From Dehalococcoidia bacterium (GTDB taxonomy: Bacteria; Chloroflexota; Dehalococcoidia; Lucifugimonadales; Lucifugimonadaceae): 64,000 bases of DNA. Where the stretch lies: contig JANQQP010000046.1 of assembly GCA_028285005.1 (NCBI GenBank), positions 1 through 64,000 on the forward strand. Direction: 5' to 3'. The notes under the pieces are model-generated. The model had not been told where the DNA came from. It searched no databases and was given only the letters and a program-made list of their open reading frames with translations. The position numbers were made by a program, and so were the translations under genes. Positions within the stretch are counted from its first letter, which is position 1. The number at the start of each line of letters is the position of its first letter. Positions 42,989 to 50,623 of this stretch are shown here, in pieces.

Positions 42989-44347
42989 ATGACAACGCTT
43001 GCAGACCTGGCATCACAGGTGAACAGCAACATAGAGCAAGTCAGCTCGGTGCTGAGCGACGCTGAAGGCAAAGTCAACAGCTTCAACTCAGCGCTTGGCA
43101 GACTTGCGGGCCAGCTTCAGAACGCCGATGGTTCGGCTGTCGGAACAGTGTCTGCCATCGCCGGGCTGACAGAATCAGCGGCGCAGATGGCCGGCCTTTT
43201 CAACAACGACGTCTCTGCCGCAATCGCTGGTGTTTCGTCCATCCTGGGGACGGTCTCTTCGATTCTCCCAACGGTGATTACAAGCGTTCGCATGCTTGGA
43301 ACTGTTAGCGCTTTCCTGGCTGCGAACCCGCTATTGGCAGTTGTCTCCGCTCTTGGCCTGGCTGTTGTCGCCGGAGTCGCGTTGGTCAAGAACTGGGACC
43401 AGGTCAAAGAAGCGGTCCGCACCGCGGTTAACTTCATGGCCGGGTTGCTCGAACAGTTCATCAATTTCTATCTGGACGTCTACGTCAATCCAGTTATCAA
43501 AGGCATCAACGCCATCGCAGGAATATTCGGTCAGAAGATCCCTGAAATTGAGGTGGAGTTGGGTAGATGGGGAGAGTCTACCGAGACAGTGGCCGACAAA
43601 CAGGGAGAAGCTTCCGAAGAGATCGCAGACCACCTCAATCAAACGACTGAGAACTACAACGTCGCAGCCGATGAAGCAACCGCAGCGAATGCTCGAATCA
43701 CTGGCGACTTTCGGACGACGGCCGAGATCATCAAGGACATCAAACGCGCTGAACGAGACGGATTGAGAAAAGCGGAGCAGGAACGCATAGCTGCGAGCAT
43801 CATCGCCAACCGCGAGGCACATGAGCAACGACTGGCTGAGGAGAAGAAACTGACGGAAGATCTTCTCAAGCAAGAAGAGGCTAGGGCTGCTGCCCAGGAA
43901 AAGAACATCGAGGCCTCGCTAAGCCGCGCTCGCAAGCTAGCTGGCCTTGTTCCGCTTGACCGGTTGAATCCCGGAGTCAGCAGTGGCGTCGCTAACCTAC
44001 GTCGCACAATCGCAGATAGCGGCGGTATTGAGACTGAAGAGCAGGCAGCAGCCAGGTTGAGGCGTATCGCAGAGTCGCGAGGACTTTCCGAGCAGGAAAC
44101 CCTCGCGATGATCGCCCAAAACCGTGCGGCGCGCTCGAGACTGCTTACAGGAATCGGTGCATCAAATGCACTGCCGGTGTTGCCAGGTCAACCTGATCCA
44201 AACCGACTGCTCTCCGACGAGCGCCAGCGAGTCAGCGGCGAGACTGGTGTTGGAGGAGAAGGCGGAGCGTCCATCATCTCTATAGTCGTGGAGGTGGACG
44301 GTCAGGAAGTTCAAGCCGAATCAGCGCTGACTGCAGGAGTGAATTAA
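42989..44347 (+). CDS. Phage tape measure protein (short)
   Basis: Protein of 452 residues setting tail length and later entering the target membrane. It is Ala-rich and mainly helical, with hydrophobic segments near residues 90-135 (LAANPLLAVVSALGLAVVAG) and a Glu/Arg-rich coiled coil near 250-310. Its position directly after the frameshifted chaperone confirms identity. At the usual 0.15 nm per residue it would specify a tail of about 70 nm, which is short for a siphophage. The end overlaps the next start (TAATG). Confidence 0.85.
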   Translation: MTTLADLASQVNSNIEQVSSVLSDAEGKVNSFNSALGRLAGQLQNADGSAVGTVSAIAGLTESAAQMAGLFNNDVSAAIAGVSSILGTVSSILPTVITSVRMLGTVSAFLAANPLLAVVSALGLAVVAGVALVKNWDQVKEAVRTAVNFMAGLLEQFINFYLDVYVNPVIKGINAIAGIFGQKIPEIEVELGRWGESTETVADKQGEASEEIADHLNQTTENYNVAADEATAANARITGDFRTTAEIIKDIKRAERDGLRKAEQERIAASIIANREAHEQRLAEEKKLTEDLLKQEEARAAAQEKNIEASLSRARKLAGLVPLDRLNPGVSSGVANLRRTIADSGGIETEEQAAARLRRIAESRGLSEQETLAMIAQNRAARSRLLTGIGASNALPVLPGQPDPNRLLSDERQRVSGETGVGGEGGASIISIVVEVDGQEVQAESALTAGVN

Positions 44348-45249
44348 TGGCCTGGACATTCACAAATGAAGCTGGCACTGAGCTGAACCTGGATGACGGC
44401 TCAGACTACGAAGTGGTGCGGTGGTCCGAATCCGGCACCCCTAATCTTGCTCTCGGCTCTACGATTCGGCAGTCAAGACCCGGCGCCGTGATCAGGCGGG
44501 CATCTTTGCCAATGCGCGGGATCACGTTGCTGATGTGGGTCAAAGGCACCAGTGAATCTGACCATGACCAGAACTTCGATGCGCTTCAAGCCCACGTCGC
44601 CGGTTCCTACGGGCGAGACGAGCCGCGCTTCGGAGTACTGAAGTACACGCGGTCCGACAGCTCAGTCCGTTCGCTTCGCTGCATTGCGACAGGAGGACTT
44701 TCTCGACCGCACGACATGAGGCTCTCTCCAACGCTGAGCCGGGTCATGCTCACGTTCACATGCGATCACCCCAACTGGTACGACCCATCCGAGCAGAGCA
44801 CGACGATCACGATCGGTGACGGAGCTCAAGTGAGTTGGCCAGTCACATGGCCGGTCACATGGGGCCTCGACGGATTCGCCGGAGCAGCGACGATCAACAA
44901 CACAGGTTCTGCGGAGACCCGTTCGCTGACCTGGGAAGTCGAAGGACCAGTGACAGCTCCAGCCCTGTTCAACGCAACAACCGCGGAGCAAATCCGGTTC
45001 CCAAACCTTGTCGTCCCCTCTGGTCTGAAACTGCGAATGCGTTCTGGATGGGGTCCCGACGGCAAGCGAGATGCCTTCGCTGTTCTTGTGGCCACAGGCG
45101 GATCTGAAACCAGCGTGATCGGCGAGATCGACACCGGTTCGAGGTTTCCGCGAATGGAGCCCGGAAACAACCGCATCGAGGTGTCCCAGTCAAACGACGC
45201 TTCGACCGGTCACACGATTAAGCACACAAGGGAATACCTGGCGGCCTAG
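44347..45249 (+). CDS. Distal tail protein (Dit/Sipho_tail-like)
   Basis: Protein of 300 residues forming the hub at the tail tip. LNLDDGSDYEVVRWSESGTP and MRGITLLMWVKGTSESDHDQ belong to the phage tail family fold. SPTLSRVMLTFTCDHPNWYDP marks the end of the N-terminal domain, and a C-terminal galectin-like beta domain runs from about 175. It is positioned directly after the tape measure, as expected. Confidence 0.8.
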   Translation: MAWTFTNEAGTELNLDDGSDYEVVRWSESGTPNLALGSTIRQSRPGAVIRRASLPMRGITLLMWVKGTSESDHDQNFDALQAHVAGSYGRDEPRFGVLKYTRSDSSVRSLRCIATGGLSRPHDMRLSPTLSRVMLTFTCDHPNWYDPSEQSTTITIGDGAQVSWPVTWPVTWGLDGFAGAATINNTGSAETRSLTWEVEGPVTAPALFNATTAEQIRFPNLVVPSGLKLRMRSGWGPDGKRDAFAVLVATGGSETSVIGEIDTGSRFPRMEPGNNRIEVSQSNDASTGHTIKHTREYLAA

Positions 45250-45301
45250 AGCGTTCAATCGAATTGGTAAAAAGTTCGGTGAGAGATGAGGAGTGGGTGG
45301 A

Positions 45302-46609
45302 ATGGCAGAGACAAGCATTGCGCTCGAAAGTCAGCAGACAACCTCTGAGACCATGCGGCGCTTCATGGCTGCTGTGGCTGGCGGAAGCCGAGGCGTTCTC
45401 CAGGATTATGAGCAGACGCTCGAAGTGGTTGAGTCGAGTCCTGCGGCAGCCTCGGTAGTCGTGCAGACCGGCGCGGCAATGATCGGTCTCGATAAAGAGT
45501 TTGGCTTCTACGCGAACAGCACCGACAACACGCTAACCATCGCATCCAACTCTTCTGGCAACCCGCGCATCGACACGGTTGTGGTTGAACTCGATCTGAG
45601 CCAACCGGCAGGTTCAGACACGCTTGTCGCGAAGATAGTCCAGGGAACACCGGCCGCTTCTCCAACAGCTCCGACGCTGACACAGTCAGCATCGACGTAT
45701 CAGTTCCCGATCGCTGACGTGGCGGTCGCAGACGGCTTCTCGACAATCGTCGACGCCAACATCACCGACCGAAGGACGTTCGCGGCGATGGTCTCGCCTT
45801 CGAATGTCGATATTCAGGAGTTCACATCGAGTGGCACGTGGTCGAAGCCCAGTAACGGTACGGCGGCGGTGGTGCTTGTAAGAGCAGGTGGTGGTGGTGG
45901 TGCTAGCGGACGCAGGGGCGCAGGAGTTTCAGGTCGCAGTGGCGGCGGCGGCGGTGGCGGCGGTCAGGTGTTGGGTTCGATCATCCTATTGTCAGAGCTG
46001 GGTGCTACGGAAACGGTGACCGTTGGGGCTGGTGGGAGCGGCGGGGCAGCTCAGACCAGCGATAATACTGACGGAAACGTCGGAAGTAATGGCGGCAACA
46101 GCAGCTTCGGTTCGCACGTCGTGGCGGTCGGCGGTGGTCGCGGCACAGGCGGCGGCCTTGGTTCTGGTGCCGGTGGAAGTCAGTTGAGTAGCAATGGGTT
46201 TCTCAGTACTCACGCAGCCGCGGGTGGATTCGGGCAGTCTGGCACAGGTGGAGGGAGCGGTTCTTCCTTAGCGTTTGGCCCTGGTGGTGGTGGTGGTGGT
46301 GGCGGCGTGAGTTCAGGAAACGTGGAACAAATAGGCGGCGAAGGCGGGCGTGGCGACCTGGGCGCGAGTGCGGCTGCTGGCGGCGGCGGATCATTCGGTA
46401 CGACTGGGGGCGGAAACGGCGGTGCTGGCACAGGGGCTGACGGCGGCGGTGGCGGTGGTGGAAACCACACAGGTGCTGGCGGTACTGGTGGGGCGACAGC
46501 AGCTAACGGTGGAGCTGGTGGCGGCGGAGGCGGCGGGTGTCTAAACGGAAACAACTCGGGTGCTGGCGGTGACGGTGGCTCCGGCTTCGTGAGGGTGATA
46601 ACGATATGA
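45302..46609 (+). CDS. Glycine-rich tail fibre/adhesin
   Basis: Protein of 435 residues. The N-terminal 175 residues are a baseplate-attachment-like domain (TLEVVESSPAAASVVVQTGA, TLTIASNSSGNPRIDTVVVEL). From about residue 180 a receptor-binding-type region starts FTSSGTWSKPSNGTAAVVLV and continues as long polyglycine runs with short Ser/Ala/Thr interruptions. This glycine-rich domain is known from phage fibre tips. GAGGAG eight bases before the ATG at 45302 supports that start over the GTG at 45293. Its codons create a proline-rich antisense frame that is not a gene. Confidence 0.8.
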   Translation: MAETSIALESQQTTSETMRRFMAAVAGGSRGVLQDYEQTLEVVESSPAAASVVVQTGAAMIGLDKEFGFYANSTDNTLTIASNSSGNPRIDTVVVELDLSQPAGSDTLVAKIVQGTPAASPTAPTLTQSASTYQFPIADVAVADGFSTIVDANITDRRTFAAMVSPSNVDIQEFTSSGTWSKPSNGTAAVVLVRAGGGGGASGRRGAGVSGRSGGGGGGGGQVLGSIILLSELGATETVTVGAGGSGGAAQTSDNTDGNVGSNGGNSSFGSHVVAVGGGRGTGGGLGSGAGGSQLSSNGFLSTHAAAGGFGQSGTGGGSGSSLAFGPGGGGGGGGVSSGNVEQIGGEGGRGDLGASAAAGGGGSFGTTGGGNGGAGTGADGGGGGGGNHTGAGGTGGATAANGGAGGGGGGGCLNGNNSGAGGDGGSGFVRVITI

Positions 46610-46878
46610 AATACCTCCTTCTGAAAGATGGCGTGACAGGCGAGATCGAGAACGTGATCGAGCTAGGCGGCGATGCCGAGAAGCAGTTCGATGGGAAGTC
46701 GGTCGTTCGTTTCAACGGGCCCGCGAATCCCGGCGACAACTGGAACGGTTCGACTGTAGTCCCAGCCCCTCCACCTCCGAAAACCGGTCGGCAGCAAAAG
46801 GCGGCCGCGCTCGGGTCTAACTCGACTACACAGGACATCGTCGACTACCTGCGTGAAGCCAATCCCGACGACTTCTGA
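46606..46878 (+). CDS. Small fibre-associated protein
   Basis: Protein of 90 residues. The ATG overlaps the preceding TGA (ATGA). It has GVTGEIENVIELGGDAEKQF, a Pro-rich hinge (VVPAPPPPKTGRQQKAAAL) and a short acidic helix at the C-terminus. It is probably a fibre accessory or chaperone by position only. Confidence 0.6.
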   Translation: MKYLLLKDGVTGEIENVIELGGDAEKQFDGKSVVRFNGPANPGDNWNGSTVVPAPPPPKTGRQQKAAALGSNSTTQDIVDYLREANPDDF

Positions 46879-46892
46879 TGGCGCCTACCTAG

Positions 46893-47156
46893 TCGTTGCA
46901 GACTGTCTTCCGCCTGCTCGAACAGAAGTCGAACCGCGTCCTGGGTGAACTGGCGGCTTGAGTGTCTCTCTGGCGTATCGAGTGGTTGCGGCGCTCCGGG
47001 CCCTGAGCGCGGTTTCGTTGGCGGACCACGTCAGGGACGACGTGATCACTGTGGCGGTTGGGAAGAGCCTGGCAGTGCAGGACACCGAGGGACTATTGAC
47101 TCGAGTGAGAGCAGAACTGCCGGACGAACACTCAGCCAACAAGTATCTCCGTACCT
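46893..47156 (+). pseudogene. Degraded copy of the gp37-like gene N-terminus
   Basis: Translating from 46893 gives TVFRLLEQKSNRVLGELAA, a stop, then SLWRIEWLRRSGP and another stop. The intact gene downstream reads IVRLLERKSNRTVAELSS followed by QSIKWTERWRRAGHGDIK. Shifting frame near 47000 recovers SLADHVRDDVITVAVGKSLAVQ, which matches VLADDVPAAAIQLLTADNLAVQ of the intact gene. The region is thus a diverged, frameshifted fragment of about 75 codons from a partial duplication. Confidence 0.7.
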
Positions 47157-47186
47157 GATCCGGCCAGCCCCAAAGGACATTGCATT

Positions 47187-48365
47187 GTGACAACTGAGTC
47201 GTCAGAAATCATAGTTCGACTGTTGGAACGCAAGTCCAACCGCACGGTCGCGGAGCTAAGTTCCTGGCAGTCGATTAAGTGGACAGAGCGCTGGCGGCGT
47301 GCCGGGCACGGCGACATCAAGGTCCTTGCCGACGACGTGCCGGCCGCGGCCATTCAGTTGCTGACTGCAGACAATCTTGCGGTGCAGATCTTCCGTGAGT
47401 GGTACGCCCAGAGAAGCGACGGGACAGAGTCGAAGCTGGTCGATGAAGTGGCAGGACCGATCAACTCCTATGTTTACGAGACCGGCGACGGAAATTCGAT
47501 CACGCTCAAGTTTGCAGACAACCTGACCTACACGGCCGATCGCACCGTCAACACCGATGGCGTGGCGAACGTGGATCCTGGCGCCGTCACGGCCATCGAG
47601 TATGTTCGTTCACTACTGAACTCTGAACTAATAGCGCCGTCCGACTCCGATCGTGCAATCGACGTGCCTGCGACTCTGGCTGGGCTGTCGGCCGGCGGCT
47701 CTGTGGTGGATCTTCCTGTCCGCTGGCAACTGCTTTCCGATGCCATCGAGCAGGCATGCATCGCTGGCGAGATCGGAGTGAGAACTCGGATCAACAGCTC
47801 AGGACAGATCGAGTTTTCAGCCTTGCCTGTGCGAGACCGCACAACTGGCAATGCGGACGCGGTTGTCATCTCTGCCCGGAACGATGGAGCGGTCCTGAAA
47901 TTCTCCCAGGACTCGAGAAGAGTCCGTAATCGGGCGTATGTGCTCGGCGAAAACGAAGGGGCGATGCGCGAGGTTGAGACCGTCACTGATGCTGCCTTCA
48001 CGACCGGTGATCGTCTTCGTGAGATCGTGATTGACGCAAGAAATCTGACCACGCCAGCGGAGTATCAAGCGCGAGCGAACACCGAATTGTCACAGCGCCA
48101 GGAAAGTCTTCGTACGATCGATGTAACCGAAGCCAGTCGGGAGTTCAACATTCGGCCTGGCGACAAAGTAACGGTTTCTGAGTGGTTTCGCAGAGACTCC
48201 TCAGGACCAGACATAGTGGTCGACGTGCTGTGTCTAGCCAGAACAGTCTCACTCACTCCAGGCGCTGTTGACAAAGTGCGCCTCGAAATCGGGGCTGAGG
48301 TTCCAAGCTCCGGTCTGATTCTGAAGGGAATCGTGAAGTCAACCGAGCTGACCAGGTTTGCGTGA
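47187..48365 (+). CDS. ReqiPepy6 gp37-like phage tail protein
   Basis: Protein of 392 residues of the siphovirus gp37-like family, a tail-tip/hub component placed after Dit. It has the characteristic N-terminus IVRLLERKSNRTVAELSSWQ, the middle VRWQLLSDAIEQACIAGEIG and the end NIRPGDKVTVSEWFRRD. The start is GTG at 47187 with AAAGGA nine bases before. A degraded copy of its 5' end lies immediately upstream. It is the last gene of the module. Confidence 0.82.
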   Translation: MTTESSEIIVRLLERKSNRTVAELSSWQSIKWTERWRRAGHGDIKVLADDVPAAAIQLLTADNLAVQIFREWYAQRSDGTESKLVDEVAGPINSYVYETGDGNSITLKFADNLTYTADRTVNTDGVANVDPGAVTAIEYVRSLLNSELIAPSDSDRAIDVPATLAGLSAGGSVVDLPVRWQLLSDAIEQACIAGEIGVRTRINSSGQIEFSALPVRDRTTGNADAVVISARNDGAVLKFSQDSRRVRNRAYVLGENEGAMREVETVTDAAFTTGDRLREIVIDARNLTTPAEYQARANTELSQRQESLRTIDVTEASREFNIRPGDKVTVSEWFRRDSSGPDIVVDVLCLARTVSLTPGAVDKVRLEIGAEVPSSGLILKGIVKSTELTRFA

Positions 48366-48378
48366 CGCGTCCTACACC

Positions 48379-48411
48379 GAGCCATGCGAATCCGACGCAC
48401 ACGCATGGCTC
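48379..48411 (+). terminator. Hairpin after the tail module
   Basis: Perfect ten-base-pair stem (GAGCCATGCG with CGCATGGCTC), 13-base loop. No T-run follows, so it is a weak terminator or a structural boundary element. Confidence 0.5.
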
Positions 48412-48493
48412 ATCTTCCGGGTTACGTTGCATTGGGTGTGATCGATTAACAGTCGCCAATACTTGGATATAGCTAGCCGAAAATTCGAGAAAT

Positions 48494-48569
48494 TGGTGGG
48501 CCCGGCAGGGTTCGAACCTGCGACCGATCGGTTATGAGCCGACTGCTCTAACCACTGAGCTACGGGCCC
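48494..48569 (-). tRNA. tRNA-Ile(CAU)
   Basis: A complete 76-base cloverleaf with encoded CCA: acceptor GGGCCCG/CGGGCCC, D arm GCTC-AGTGGTTA-GAGC, anticodon loop CTCATAA (CAU), T arm GCAGG-TTCGAAC-CCTGC. The body resembles bacterial isoleucine tRNA read with lysidine (AUA codons) more than elongator or initiator Met tRNA. Its 3' end faces the phage tail module about 80 bases away, as at tRNA-integrated elements. Confidence 0.9.
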
Positions 48570-48998
48570 GTCTGGCAAACGGGTTGCCGGGAATGATGTT
48601 TCGGCAACGTCTTCGCCGGAGACTGGATCCGGCTAACCAGATAGAGCGACCTTGGTCAGGCTGCTGAATCAAGTATGCAACAGGAACAGGCGGTGGCGCA
48701 CCTGTGGAGTTCGGACTGCAGTGCAAGTATTTGTCGAGGACAGCAGACGTCGACAACCTTTGCGGGCCGGTGTCGGAGAACAGCTGGGCGCTTCCTAAGT
48801 CCAGACTGTGAAGCGAGTGAGGGTCAGATCGAAGCCACAAGCGTTTGGATCGAATTGGATTGAGCTGCTGGGCGTTGCGACCAGTTGGGCAACTTTCGGA
48901 CAGCGCTGCAAATTCGTGTCGAACAGACGCATCCTCGGCCCAATGCTGCAGACCGAGCAGGTTTCAGCATCGGCTCGCCGCCTCGTCACGCTCCGTCT
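48570..48998. other. Intergenic region, no feature seen
   Basis: About 430 bases upstream of the tRNA (in its own direction) and after the small membrane protein gene. Overlapping open frames lack ribosome-binding sites and recognisable products. Confidence 0.5.
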
Positions 48999-49292
48999 TC
49001 AATCTCCCCTGCGGTCAATCAATTCAGCCGCCGCCAGCAGCAACATTCCGCCGACAAACGGGAGTATCGAAAGCCGCATCACCGTCAGCCACTCAACGTC
49101 CTGGTTGCGGGAAAGGTCAACGGACGTGATCAGCGTGGCGCCAAGTACCAGCAGCGCTGAGACCCGCAGAATGAACACAATCCAGTCGAACGACGGCTCA
49201 TCGTCGAAGTCGTAAGGGTCGATTCCTTGACTTGTCTGATCGAACCGCTCGCGGTCATCTTCCGGCGAACGGGATGACCCCGTATCTCGCAT
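48999..49292 (-). CDS. Small membrane protein with two helices
   Basis: Protein of 97 residues. An acidic, soluble N-terminus (SPEDDRERFDQTSQG) is followed by helices near residues 38-57 (WIVFILRVSALLVLGATLI) and 70-90 (LSILPFVGGMLLLAAAEL). The ATG at 49292 follows GAGG at nine bases. It is divergent from the enolase-superfamily gene. No family recognised. Confidence 0.6.
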   Translation of the reverse strand: MRDTGSSRSPEDDRERFDQTSQGIDPYDFDDEPSFDWIVFILRVSALLVLGATLITSVDLSRNQDVEWLTVMRLSILPFVGGMLLLAAAELIDRRGD

Positions 49293-49448
49293 CTGACGTG
49301 GCCTCCCATGTCCATCTGTCCTGGTACGCAGCCCGATGCTACATGAACGGCATCTGCGCATTCACGCCGGTGCTAGACTGCGCCGCGCAACTTTCCCGCC
49401 ACCACACAGACCGAAATCGCACGTTCCGCACAGCCCCGAGGACAGAGA

Positions 49449-50549
49449 ATGAAGATCACAGACGTCCGCATGGAGATGTTCAAGTGGCCGCGCACCAAGC
49501 CGATCACGAACGGCCTCTACACCTACACGCACAACCTGCTGAACATCGTCGTGATCGAAACCGATGAGCCGGAAATCACCGGCATCGGACTCTCCGGCGG
49601 GATTGAGGTCACGCCCGAAGTCGGCGCGGCTATCGTCGAGCACTTCAAGAAGGCTCTTGTCGGCATGGACCCGCTCGACAACGAGAGGATCTGGCACGAG
49701 ATGTGGCGGCCCAAGCTGGTCGGCAGGCGCGGCGTCACCACTCGGGTAATTTCAGGCATCGATATTGCGCTGTGGGACATCAAGGGCAAGGCGGCGGGCC
49801 TGCCTGTCTACAAGCTGCTCGGAGGCTTCACAGACCGCGTCGACACCTACATCGCGGGCGGCTACTACGAGGAAGGCAAGGGCCTGAAAGAGCTGGCGCA
49901 GGAGATGGAAGACAACGTCAGGCTCGGCGCCACCGCCGTGAAGATCAAGGTGGGAGCGGTGCCGATCAACGAGGACATTGAGCGGGTGCGCGTGTGTCGC
50001 GAGGCTATCGGCCCAGATGTGCGGCTGATGGTCGATGCTAACAATGCATATCGCCACTACCAGGCGATCGAGTTCGCGCGGAAGGCTGAGAAGTACGACC
50101 TGTTCTGGTTCGAGGAGCCGGTCGAGCCGGACGACTACATCGGGCAGGCAGAGATTACGCGGGCAACATCCGTACCGGTAGCGGCCGGTGAGAACGAGTA
50201 CACGCGCTACGGCTTCCGCGACATGATTAACCATCGAGCGGTCGACATCCTGCAACCGGATGGCCTGATCCTGGGCGGGATCACCGAGTTCATGAAGGTG
50301 GCGGCGCTGGCACAGGCGAATGACCTGGATATCGCTCCGCACGGAGCGCAAGCTGTGCACATTCACCTCGTAGCAGCGATCTCGAACGGCCTGATCCTCG
50401 AGTACTACCGCGACACTGTCGACCCGATGCATGGCAAGATCTGGGAGCACGAGCTGGAATTCAAGGACGGCAAGGTGCATGCACCAGACCGCCCGGGCCT
50501 CGGCCTGGAGCCGAAGTGGGACACGCTGCAGGAGTTCCGTGTGGGGTGA
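49449..50549 (+). CDS. Enolase-superfamily enzyme, mandelate racemase type (paralog 4)
   Basis: Protein of 366 residues. It has the complete MR-type set: base motif AVKIKVG near residue 165, metal ligands in LMVDANNAY, FWFEEPVEPDD and VAAGENEY, and the Asp-His region DIAPHGAQ. It is the most canonical mandelate racemase-like of the four paralogs in this window, so it has both candidate bases (Lys and His). The substrate remains unknown. It stands alone between a divergent small gene and a bidirectional terminator. Confidence 0.9.
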   Translation: MKITDVRMEMFKWPRTKPITNGLYTYTHNLLNIVVIETDEPEITGIGLSGGIEVTPEVGAAIVEHFKKALVGMDPLDNERIWHEMWRPKLVGRRGVTTRVISGIDIALWDIKGKAAGLPVYKLLGGFTDRVDTYIAGGYYEEGKGLKELAQEMEDNVRLGATAVKIKVGAVPINEDIERVRVCREAIGPDVRLMVDANNAYRHYQAIEFARKAEKYDLFWFEEPVEPDDYIGQAEITRATSVPVAAGENEYTRYGFRDMINHRAVDILQPDGLILGGITEFMKVAALAQANDLDIAPHGAQAVHIHLVAAISNGLILEYYRDTVDPMHGKIWEHELEFKDGKVHAPDRPGLGLEPKWDTLQEFRVG

Positions 50550-50573
50550 GTTTGAGTCCACCGCACAGACAAA

Positions 50574-50599
50574 AAGACCCCCCGGTTTCGGGGGGTCTT
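50574..50599. terminator. Bidirectional intrinsic terminator
   Basis: Eleven-base-pair stem (AAGACCCCCCG with CGGGGGGTCTT), GTTT loop. On the minus strand it is followed by TTTTT, best serving the leftward DGQHR gene; it also follows the rightward enolase-superfamily gene. Confidence 0.9.
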
Positions 50600-50623
50600 C
50601 CCAAGGCCACAGACAACTAAGTT

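Larger units (their letters stand above)
36926..48411 (+). mobile_element. Siphophage-type tail module without head, packaging or integration genes
   Basis: Sixteen rightward genes or gene remnants, many with overlapping start/stop codons. In order: structural/decoration proteins, head-tail connector, head closure, DUF3168 tail terminator, two tube-like proteins, frameshifted tail chaperone, tape measure, Dit-like, fibre, accessory, degraded gp37-like copy, gp37-like. There is no portal, capsid, protease, terminase, integrase, repressor, holin or endolysin. The right side lies about 80 bases from tRNA-Ile(CAU). Boundaries are approximate: first gene start to last hairpin. Confidence 0.8.

Noticed and set aside
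46210..46554. Proline-rich 114-residue reading frame on the minus strand
   Set aside because: It is the antisense image of the GGN-rich fibre gene, with no ribosome-binding site.
46958..47158. Independent small gene of 66 residues in the tail module
   Set aside because: Its middle part aligns with the intact gp37-like protein in order and the preceding part aligns in another frame, so it is better explained as a degraded duplicate.
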